DNA from: a bacterium
Lineage (GTDB): Bacteria; UBP6; UBA1177
Direction of reading: 5' to 3'
DNA: 59,639 nucleotides
Assembly: GCA_017963125.1 (NCBI GenBank)
Contig: JAGCUA010000014.1
Location: 1 to 59,639, forward strand
This document shows, piece after piece, positions 52,693-59,639 of this stretch; within the stretch, counting starts at the first letter, position 1; each line of letters begins with the position of its first letter. The translations under genes were made by a program, and so were the position numbers. Below the pieces are notes generated by a model. It did no database searches. It was not told the origin of the DNA and saw only the letters and a list, made by a program, of their open reading frames with translations.

Positions 52693-52720
52693 TTGACATC
52701 AAAAAAGTTGCAACTATACT
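52693..52720 (+). promoter_or_regulatory. Promoter of yqeY
   Basis: TTGACA, 16 bp and TATACT (52715-52720), 41 nt before the ATG, which is preceded by GGGAGG. Confidence 0.78.
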
Positions 52721-52761
52721 TTTTCGTTCTTTTTTAATTGATTTTAAACAGGGAGGTCAAA

Positions 52762-53199
52762 ATGCTGCTTGGCGAACTTAGAAAAATGATGATGAAGGCG
52801 AAACTTGAGAAAGATACGGTCAAAGGAAATCTCCTTTCGACTTTAGTCGCAGAGGCTGTAATGGTCGGTAAAAACGACGGGAACCGCGAAACGACCGATG
52901 CAGAAACTATCGCGATGATCAAAAAATTCCTCAAAAACGTGAACGAAACTCTTGCGCTGATGGATGAAATGGGCAAGGACAAAACAGAAACTCTCCGCGA
53001 AAAAGAGATCCTTGAATCGCTTCTTCCGAAGCAGCTTTCTGAAGAAGAACTTGAAAAAGTTATTGAGGAAATCGTAGCGGCTCTTCCCGACAAGTCGCCG
53101 CGTCAGATGGGGGCTGTCATGGCTGAACTCAAGAAAAAATACGACGGCCAGTTTGACGGAAAAACGGCAAGCGGGCTCGTCAAAAAGGCACTTTCATAA
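52762..53199 (+). CDS. yqeY: GatB/YqeY domain protein
   Basis: The 145-residue protein matches YqeY: KLEKDTVKGNLLSTLVAEAV, then KEILESLLPKQLSEEELEKV and SPRQMGAVMAELKKKYDGQF DGKTASGLVKKAL. It is the stand-alone form of the C-terminal domain of GatB, with a tRNA-binding helical fold; its role is not firmly known. ATG 52762 with GGGAGG is preferred over an ATG 8 codons earlier. Next to the GH13-UPF0597 gene on the same strand. Confidence 0.9.
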   Translation: MLLGELRKMMMKAKLEKDTVKGNLLSTLVAEAVMVGKNDGNRETTDAETIAMIKKFLKNVNETLALMDEMGKDKTETLREKEILESLLPKQLSEEELEKVIEEIVAALPDKSPRQMGAVMAELKKKYDGQFDGKTASGLVKKALS

Positions 53200-53222
53200 A
53201 AAAATTTTAATTCCGGAAAAAC

Positions 53223-56200
53223 ATGCAGACGAATCATTTTCACGTAAAACGCGCTTCTAGAGAGCGTTTCGGACTTTCAAAAGAACTTTTTTCGATCACG
53301 GGGAACGTTGTTTTTGCCGATTTCGCGGCTGCGAAAAATTTCGCATACAAACTCAATTCAAAGTATGCCGCAGAAAAAAACGGGAAGCACATAACTCCGG
53401 GAAACCTTTATGCGATGGGGCTTATCGACGAGATCAGCCACTTCGTTTTTCATCTTTACAGAACCGAGATCTTTCCGCAGTTTTCGGAAAAACTTTTTGA
53501 ATCTGCCGAGCGTGAAACCGGAGAGGATGCTTTCAACAAGCTGATGCTTGATTTTGTCAGGGAGTTCCCGACAAGCGTAGTCGCATCTGGCGGGATGTCG
53601 GAGGCTGAGTTTTTAGCCGCTTCGACGAACGGTGTGCCCAACAAACTTGCGGAACTTGAAGAAGTTCTTCTGCTTAAAATCGCTAATGAAAATCCAGCTT
53701 TTTCCGAATTTGACGAGCTTTTCGGAGATGCAAAACTTGCGGAAAATCCAACTTACGGCAGATTTTTTGATATTGCGGAAAGATTTTTTGCAGGAAATCC
53801 AAAGATCGATTTCGGCGGCGAAAAAATTTCTGTTCTCGACCTTCTGCGCGCTCCGTTCAAGGCCTCTCCGGACTCTTTGGCGGGACAGCTTGAATTTATC
53901 CGCGAGAACTGGGGAGTTAAGATCTCGGCGCGTTTTTCAAAAATGCTCCTTCTTTCGGCAGACATCATAAAAGAGGAGACAAAACCTGTCTTCGGGCCTG
54001 GCGGAGGCGGTAATTTCCCGGCACTTACAAAAGATGCGCTTTCAGGCTGGGGCGAAGGCGACCCTGAGAACGAAAATTTCTCGAAAGATTCGCTCTGGAT
54101 GCCGAGAGTCGTAATGATCGCGAAAAACATTTTTGTGTGGCTCGACCAGCTTTCAAAGCAGTATTCGGCAAATATCCACACTCTCGACAGGATCCCCGAC
54201 AAAGAGCTTGAAACCCTGTCCAGACGCGGCTTCACGGCACTCTGGCTGATCGGTTTGTGGGAACGCAGCAAAGCATCAAAACGGATCAAGCAGATAATGG
54301 GAAACCCCGAAGCTGCGGCAAGTGCATATTCGCTTTACGACTACGAAATAGCGGCTGAACTCGGCGGCGAAGCGGCGATGCAGAACCTTCGCGAAAGAGC
54401 GTGGAGACACGGGATCAGGCTTGCGAGCGACATGGTCCCCAACCACACGGCAATTGATTCGAAGTGGATCTCGGAGCATCCCGAATGGTTCATTTCTGCG
54501 GACGTTCCGCCCTTTCCTGCCTACACATACAACGGCGAAAACCTTTCGAGCGACCCGAATATCGGGATTTATATCGAAGACCACTACTATTCGAAAAGCG
54601 ATGCGGCGGTAACTTTCAAACGGGTCGATTTCAGGACAGGAAGAACCGATTACATCTACCACGGAAACGACGGGACCTGCATGCCGTGGAACGATACGGC
54701 ACAGCTCAACTATATGCGTGCCGATGTCAGGGAGCAGGTAATTCAGACGATCATAAAAATCGCGAAAAACTTCCCCGTAATCAGGTTTGACGCGGCGATG
54801 ACGCTTGCAAAAAGGCACTATCACAGGCTCTGGTTCCCTGAACCGGGAAGCGGCGGAGACATTACATCACGCGCCGAACACGGACTTACGACCGAAGAAT
54901 TCAACAAACTTTTCCCGAAGGAATTCTGGCGCGAAGTTGTCGACAGAGTTGCAGTAGAAGCACCAGACACGCTGCTTTTAGCAGAGGCTTTTTGGCTTAT
55001 GGAAGGCTATTTCGTCCGCACTTTGGGAATGCACCGCGTCTATAACAGCGCCTTTATGAACTTCATGAAAAACGAGGAAAACGCTAAATATAGGCAGTCT
55101 GTAAAAAGCGTTCTCGAATTCGATCCGCATATTCTCGAAAGATACGTCAACTTCCTCAACAATCCCGATGAGGAGACGGCGGTCGCGCAGTTCGGCGACA
55201 ACGACAAATACTTCGGAGTTACGCTTCTCATGATAACGATGCCGGGGCTTCCGATGTTCGGACACGGCCAGATCGAGGGATTTTCCGAAAAATACGGCAT
55301 GGAATACCGCCGCGCCTACAAAAACGAGACCGTTAATCAGGCACTTGTAGAGCGGCACGAGCGCGAAATTTTCCCGCTTCTGCATCTGCGCCGCCTTTTC
55401 GCACACGTCAACGACTTCCACTTCTACGATTTCTACAGATCCGACGGCACAGTCGACGAGAACGTTTTCGCATATTCCAACGGCTGGGGAGAAAGCAAAG
55501 TCCTTGTTTTCTACCACAACAGATTTGCAGAGACCTCAGGCTGGATCAAGCAGAGCTGCGCTTGGCTCGATAAGGGAAGTGGCGAACTCAGACGGATAAA
55601 CCTTGATTTTGCCCTCGGTCTCAGACGTGAAAAAGGGACTTTCGTCCGCTTCAAAGAGCTTATTTCGGGGCGCGAGTACACTTTAAGCACAGAAGATATT
55701 TTCGAACACGGTTTTTACATTCATCTCAAGGCTTACGAATACCGTGTTTTTACCGATTTCAAAGTAGTTAGTAACATAAACGAAGACAATGAGGAAAAGA
55801 TGGATTTCCAGCTTTACATCGACGCTTTCAACAGTGAAGTCGTGCCGGCTCTCGGCTGCACAGAACCGATAGCTGTGGCGCTTGCCGCGGCAACTTCCGC
55901 AAAACTTCTGGGGAGACCGGTAGAAAGAGCAGAAATCGCCCTCAGCGGCAACATCATGAAAAACGGTTTAGGTGTCGGAATTCCAGGAACAGGCATGGTC
56001 GGGCTTCCGATCGCGGCTGCGCTCGGGATCAAAGGCGGCGATCCTTCGAAAGAGCTTGAAGTGCTGAGCGGAGTTACAAAAGAGCACATTGCCCAGGCGA
56101 AAGAGATGGTGAAAAAAGGGGAAATCGCCGTTTCGATGAAGGAAAAAGTCGATAAACTCTACATCGAAGCAATCTGTTTCAGCGGCAAAGAGTGTGCGAG

Positions 56201-57086
56201 AACAGTGATCTGCGGAAGCCACACAAACATCGTTCTCACCGAACTCAACGGAAAAATAATCTCGCAGAAATCGTGCAACGCCTTCTCGTTCGACTGGAAC
56301 GAAAACAGCCAGAAAACTCAGGAATACCACATGACAGTCGAAGGGATCTGGAATTTCATCAACAAAGTTCCGCTTGAAAAGATCCGTTATGTCCTCGAAG
56401 GTGCCGAAATGAACAAAAAGATCGCGCTTGAAGGCTTGAGCGGCGACTACGGCCTGCGTGTCGGAAAGACTCTGCGCCTCAACGTCCAGAAAGGACTCCT
56501 TGCCGACGACCTTGCAAACTACGCGATGTCTCTTACCGCTGCGGCAAGCGATGCGAGAATGGCAGGCTGCACCCTTTCAGTCATGAGCAATTCAGGCAGC
56601 GGGAACCAGGGAATAACCGTAATGATGCCGATAGTCGCGACTGCCGAAAGACTCGGTTCGAGCGAGGAAAAACTTATCCGAGCACTTTATTTGGGCAATC
56701 TGATTGCGATCCACTTGAAAGAATTCATGTCGAAACTTTCGGCTCTCTGCGGCACAGTCACAGCTTCGACCGGAGCCGCATGCGGGATCACATACCTCAT
56801 GGGCGGAAACCTGACGCAAATAAACTACGCGATCAAAAACATGATAGGAAACATTTCCGGCATGATCTGCGACGGCGCGAAGGCTGGATGCGCACTTAAA
56901 GTCTCGACGACGATCAACGCCGCGCTTCAGAGCGCACTTCTGGCTATTGAAAACATCGAGATCTCCGAAACAGACGGAATAATCGAGCGCGACATCGAAA
57001 AAACGATCAAAAATCTTGCGACTGTTGCTTCAGAAGGAATGGAAAAAACCGACGAAGTGATCCTCGATATTATGACGTGCAAATAG
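53223..57086 (+). CDS. GH13 alpha-amylase-family enzyme fused in frame to a UPF0597 (L-cysteine desulfidase-like) domain
   Basis: A 1287-residue ORF. Residues 1-859 are a GH13 enzyme: SDMVPNHTAID (region I, near 402), VIRFDAAMTLAKRHY (II, near 518), LLAEAFW (III, near 582) and QFGDNDKYF (IV), with PGLPMFGHGQIEGF beyond, typical of intracellular glucan-acting members. From residue 860 (ATG 55800) a complete UPF0597/CyuA domain begins: VPALGCTEPIAVALAAATSA, ICFSGKECARTVICGSHTNI, MSNSGSGNQGITVMMPI and STGAACGITYLMGG. UPF0597 proteins include L-cysteine desulfidases with an Fe-S cluster. A GAGGAAAAG ribosome-like site precedes ATG 55800, so the second domain may also be made alone. No stop separates the two. 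Confidence 0.85.
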   Translation: MQTNHFHVKRASRERFGLSKELFSITGNVVFADFAAAKNFAYKLNSKYAAEKNGKHITPGNLYAMGLIDEISHFVFHLYRTEIFPQFSEKLFESAERETGEDAFNKLMLDFVREFPTSVVASGGMSEAEFLAASTNGVPNKLAELEEVLLLKIANENPAFSEFDELFGDAKLAENPTYGRFFDIAERFFAGNPKIDFGGEKISVLDLLRAPFKASPDSLAGQLEFIRENWGVKISARFSKMLLLSADIIKEETKPVFGPGGGGNFPALTKDALSGWGEGDPENENFSKDSLWMPRVVMIAKNIFVWLDQLSKQYSANIHTLDRIPDKELETLSRRGFTALWLIGLWERSKASKRIKQIMGNPEAAASAYSLYDYEIAAELGGEAAMQNLRERAWRHGIRLASDMVPNHTAIDSKWISEHPEWFISADVPPFPAYTYNGENLSSDPNIGIYIEDHYYSKSDAAVTFKRVDFRTGRTDYIYHGNDGTCMPWNDTAQLNYMRADVREQVIQTIIKIAKNFPVIRFDAAMTLAKRHYHRLWFPEPGSGGDITSRAEHGLTTEEFNKLFPKEFWREVVDRVAVEAPDTLLLAEAFWLMEGYFVRTLGMHRVYNSAFMNFMKNEENAKYRQSVKSVLEFDPHILERYVNFLNNPDEETAVAQFGDNDKYFGVTLLMITMPGLPMFGHGQIEGFSEKYGMEYRRAYKNETVNQALVERHEREIFPLLHLRRLFAHVNDFHFYDFYRSDGTVDENVFAYSNGWGESKVLVFYHNRFAETSGWIKQSCAWLDKGSGELRRINLDFALGLRREKGTFVRFKELISGREYTLSTEDIFEHGFYIHLKAYEYRVFTDFKVVSNINEDNEEKMDFQLYIDAFNSEVVPALGCTEPIAVALAAATSAKLLGRPVERAEIALSGNIMKNGLGVGIPGTGMVGLPIAAALGIKGGDPSKELEVLSGVTKEHIAQAKEMVKKGEIAVSMKEKVDKLYIEAICFSGKECARTVICGSHTNIVLTELNGKIISQKSCNAFSFDWNENSQKTQEYHMTVEGIWNFINKVPLEKIRYVLEGAEMNKKIALEGLSGDYGLRVGKTLRLNVQKGLLADDLANYAMSLTAAASDARMAGCTLSVMSNSGSGNQGITVMMPIVATAERLGSSEEKLIRALYLGNLIAIHLKEFMSKLSALCGTVTASTGAACGITYLMGGNLTQINYAIKNMIGNISGMICDGAKAGCALKVSTTINAALQSALLAIENIEISETDGIIERDIEKTIKNLATVASEGMEKTDEVILDIMTCK

Positions 57087-57094
57087 AGGCAGAA

Positions 57095-58141
57095 ATGATA
57101 GAAAATATCCGTGAACACCTTGAAGAGATAGAGAAACGGGAGCTTTCATGGGCTGCGGCGCTCAGTTCGCAGTCGAAAGGAAGAATGCGTGAGGAAGAGC
57201 CGTGCAGCATCCGCCCGGCATTCCAGCACGACCGCGACAGGATCGTTCACACCAAGGCTTTCCGCAGGCTGGGAGACAAAACTCAGGTTTTTCTTTCGCC
57301 GAAAGGGAGCAACTACAGTAACCGTCTCACCCACACGCTTGAGGTTTCGCAGATAGGCAGGACCGTGGCGAAGGCGCTTCTCCTCAACGAATCGCTGACC
57401 GAAGCGATAGGTCTCGGCCACGATCTGGGGCACACTCCTTTCGGTCATTCCGGCGAAAGAGCTTTGGGAAGACTCCTCAAAAACGGCTTCAGGCACGAGC
57501 AGCAGAGCCTGCGCGTAGTCGATTTTCTCGCGAAAAACGGTCAGGGGCTCAATCTGACTTACGAAGTCCGCAACGGGATCGTGCTTCACTCGAAAGGGAA
57601 GGGGCCGCTCATCAAAAAAACGGGCATTCCCGAAACGCTTGAAGGGCAGATCATCCGTTTTGCCGATATAATTGCATACCTTAACCACGATATCGACGAC
57701 GCAGTCAGAGGCGGATTTCTCGACATTAAAGATGTCCCGCACAAAGATATTCTGGGCGAAAGAGGCTCGCAGCGCATCAACGCGATGACGACAGACCTCA
57801 TCTACAACAGTTATGAAGCGATTTCGGCACACGAAAAAATCATCCGCTTTTCAGACAAAATGGTGACTATCATCGGTGATTTAAGGGAATTCATGTTCAA
57901 AAATGTCTACGAACTTCCTGCGATCAAAAAGGAATTTGCCAAGGCTGAGCAGATCATTTCCGTCCTTTTCAAGCACTTTCAGGAAAATTACGACATCATC
58001 CTGAACTCGAACTTCATCCCCGTTTCGGATGACCAGGAAACGACGATAGCAGACTTCATCGCGAGCCTCACAGACTCCTACGCGATACACCTCTACAACA
58101 CCTTTTTCATCCCGAAAACGCTGAAATTCCCGGATATTTAG
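57095..58141 (+). CDS. dgt: dGTP triphosphohydrolase-like HD enzyme
   Basis: The 348-residue protein has the HD set of dNTP triphosphohydrolases: FRRLGDKTQVF and SNRLTHTLEVSQIGR (first His), LGHDLGHTPFGHSGERAL (HD pair), VLHSKGK and FADIIAYLNHDIDDAV (Asp). It cuts dGTP to deoxyguanosine and tripolyphosphate. ATG 57095 with GAGGC is preferred over an ATG six codons upstream. It starts 9 nt after the fusion gene and is probably in the same operon. Confidence 0.9.
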   Translation: MIENIREHLEEIEKRELSWAAALSSQSKGRMREEEPCSIRPAFQHDRDRIVHTKAFRRLGDKTQVFLSPKGSNYSNRLTHTLEVSQIGRTVAKALLLNESLTEAIGLGHDLGHTPFGHSGERALGRLLKNGFRHEQQSLRVVDFLAKNGQGLNLTYEVRNGIVLHSKGKGPLIKKTGIPETLEGQIIRFADIIAYLNHDIDDAVRGGFLDIKDVPHKDILGERGSQRINAMTTDLIYNSYEAISAHEKIIRFSDKMVTIIGDLREFMFKNVYELPAIKKEFAKAEQIISVLFKHFQENYDIILNSNFIPVSDDQETTIADFIASLTDSYAIHLYNTFFIPKTLKFPDI

Positions 58142-58245
58142 TCAACATTTCCGACACAGATGACGGATCTGGATGTTCCGGAAACCCGATAATCGTCATA
58201 GTCCTTCAGGAGATTTAAAACTACTGACAGAAGATACCATTTCAT

Positions 58246-58274
58246 TTTACTTATTTCCAAACACCAAGTATAAT
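58246..58274 (+). promoter_or_regulatory. Promoter of the EGF/LRR protein
   Basis: TTTACT, 17 bp and TATAAT (58269-58274), with ATG 38 nt downstream after GGAGGG. The -35 is weak. Confidence 0.45.
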
Positions 58275-58311
58275 CCAATGTTTTTATTCATTTTCTCTAT
58301 GGAGGGCCGTC

Positions 58312-59639
58312 ATGCAGAAAATATTATCATTTTTTGTTGTATTATTTTCTTTCCTTTCTCTTTCCGCCGACTGGGGAGAAGAGCTCTGTGAAGACCAGAC
58401 CTGTTCCGGTCACGGCGAATGTCAGGATGACGGAGAAAATGAATGGTGTGTATGTGATGAAGGGTATATCGCAGACGGCTTGGACTGCATTTTAGGCTGC
58501 AACGGTGTTACATGCAGCGGTCACGGTGTCTGCTCGGTCGTCAGCGGTGCCGAGGTCTGCACATGTGAAGCCGGATTCTCCGCAACTGGCCTCAACTGCA
58601 TTCTTAATGAAGCTTCGACTGTTGATACTCTTGCAATTCTCAATGAAACGGAGTGCTACAATACGGGAAACTGCCACTACCGGCTGATTTTCGCGACGGG
58701 GGCATACAGTTTCACGCCGGCGATTTCTTCTCTTTATGACATAATCGTGAATGTTCTTGACTCCGAAAATGTATGGCACAATTACCGTAAAACCGTGGCA
58801 CAGTGCGTGACGGAAGGTGTATGCGACAATGTTGATGCGCAGTATATCGATTTCCGGTTTCAGCACAGTGTGAACGGTAATCAATATGTTACGGTCGAGC
58901 TGCTGGGCAACGGAGATGATGCAAGCGATGACATGTATCACGATGTTCTGATCAACTACTGCTACGGTGTTGACTGCGGGAGCGGCGGAAGCTGCGACGG
59001 CACTTCAGGTTATCCGGTGTGCACGTGTGAAGAAGGTTATGTTCTTCGCGGCGGAATATGCGAGGAAGGCTGGTTCGAGGATGAAAATCTTGCAGCGGCG
59101 GTAGTAGAACTGCTTCAATACAAGGGTTATGATGTTGAAACGGAAACGGATATTGAACCTGAAATGCTTTCTGATATTGAATCTTTGCCGTTGAAAGGTA
59201 AAAACATATCATCTTTGGTCGGGATCGGACTCTTTTCCTCCTTAAGTACTCTTGATATTTCAGATAATAATATTCATGACTTATCGCCTTTGGCCGACTG
59301 CACGGGACTTCAGGCCCTTAATATTTCCGGCAATCCGGCCAACGATCTCTCTCCTTTGATTGCACTTCCGCTTTTCAGCATAGATATTTCGTATTCAGGC
59401 GTCTACAACCTGAATCCGCTTGTTTCGGTCACTTCATTGGGAGAAATCATTTTTGCCGGCAGCGGTGAGGGCAGACACGGCATTATAAGACCCGGCAGCA
59501 CATCTGTTCCGCAATGGCTTGCCGGAGAGAATCTTACGGGCTGTAACGAACTTTCGCTGTACGATATGAGCGGAAGCAGAGTCGGTAAAATAGAGATAAA
59601 TACCGGATGTTCCGTTCACGGTTCATGTGTTTTGGGGCA
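58312..59639 (+). CDS. Secreted EGF-like and leucine-rich-repeat surface protein, 5' part
   Basis: The frame from ATG 58312 is open to the window edge (442 codons). A signal peptide (ILSFFVVLFSFLSLSA) is followed by three EGF-like modules with Cys patterns such as CSGHGECQDDGENEWCVC, CSGHGVCSVVSG and a third after a beta-rich domain (CGSGGSCDGTSGYPVCTC). LRRs follow (LSTLDISDNNIHDLSPLADC). The combination suggests an adhesin or surface binding protein. GGAGGG precedes ATG. The C-terminus lies beyond the window. Confidence 0.82.
   Translation, partial: MQKILSFFVVLFSFLSLSADWGEELCEDQTCSGHGECQDDGENEWCVCDEGYIADGLDCILGCNGVTCSGHGVCSVVSGAEVCTCEAGFSATGLNCILNEASTVDTLAILNETECYNTGNCHYRLIFATGAYSFTPAISSLYDIIVNVLDSENVWHNYRKTVAQCVTEGVCDNVDAQYIDFRFQHSVNGNQYVTVELLGNGDDASDDMYHDVLINYCYGVDCGSGGSCDGTSGYPVCTCEEGYVLRGGICEEGWFEDENLAAAVVELLQYKGYDVETETDIEPEMLSDIESLPLKGKNISSLVGIGLFSSLSTLDISDNNIHDLSPLADCTGLQALNISGNPANDLSPLIALPLFSIDISYSGVYNLNPLVSVTSLGEIIFAGSGEGRHGIIRPGSTSVPQWLAGENLTGCNELSLYDMSGSRVGKIEINTGCSVHGSCVLG

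Noticed and set aside
58173..58391. 72-codon ORF before the EGF/LRR gene
   Set aside because: It overlaps the real signal peptide region in another frame and lacks any start signal.

Overview
The window looks like a chromosomal segment from a Gram-negative bacterium. The evidence is many lipobox lipoproteins, several outer-membrane beta-barrels (including an OMPP1/FadL-like protein), an S9 peptidase lipoprotein and an HD-domain signalling protein. Surface lipoproteins with long Asp/Ser/Thr/Pro linkers, a CGNGIVEGDEVCDG-type Cys-rich tail and a PxxKW-like small Cys protein point to an uncultured, Myxococcota- or 'deltaproteobacteria'-like lineage, possibly anaerobic (citrate lyase alpha-like protein). 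The taxonomy is inference. The standard code is used, and no rRNA, tRNA or CRISPR array was seen.

Layout. 1-2720: end of a DUF1566 protein and a triple-DUF6273 lipoprotein. 2826-6658: citF-like gene, then rpiB, a small helical membrane protein and a reduced ComEC on the minus strand. 6832-15712: an AT-richer surface island of four same-direction genes (FGE-sulfatase lipoprotein, two paralogous leucine-rich-repeat lipoproteins, a trypsin-like protease chimera). 15844-19777: DUF4412-like protein, DPTNPT-repeat lipoprotein, divergent phosphoglycerate kinase and a membrane-anchored protein. 19787-31984: MATE exporter, 2-hydroxyacid dehydrogenase, porin plus OB-fold lipoprotein, DUF192/thiL, XerC/D, S9 peptidase and HD protein. 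32041-41149: a lipoprotein broken by one nonsense codon, OMPP1-like porin, coaE, then an apparent operon of OB-fold lipoprotein, 5'-nucleotidase lipoprotein (frameshifted in a homopolymer) and SpmA/SpmB fusion. 41298-46287: hisS, a U32-like protein, a YitT-like membrane protein and rpsU. 46290-52626: an accessory, repeat-rich stretch with an AAA ATPase, membrane proteins, a DinJ/YafQ toxin-antitoxin pair, YbaK, and a uracil-DNA-glycosylase-like/ORF6N pair bracketed by direct repeats. 52762-58141: yqeY, a GH13-UPF0597 fusion and dGTPase. 58312-end: an EGF/LRR surface protein that runs off the window.

Two themes stand out. First, many upstream regions carry a clear -35/-10 pair with the same 16-bp spacer, often followed by a GC-rich discriminator; one HD-domain gene appears leaderless. 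Second, the window is rich in surface lipoproteins built from a lipobox, a low-complexity acidic or Pro/Thr linker and a folded domain. Several show unusual architectures: an EF-hand-like insertion inside a 5'-nucleotidase catalytic domain, tandem LRR paralogues with an almost invariant C-terminal cap, and a protease fused to LVIVD-like repeats. The two lesions (nonsense codon at 32665, 11-A tract at 39512) both hit surface lipoproteins and may be phase variation, decay or assembly error.
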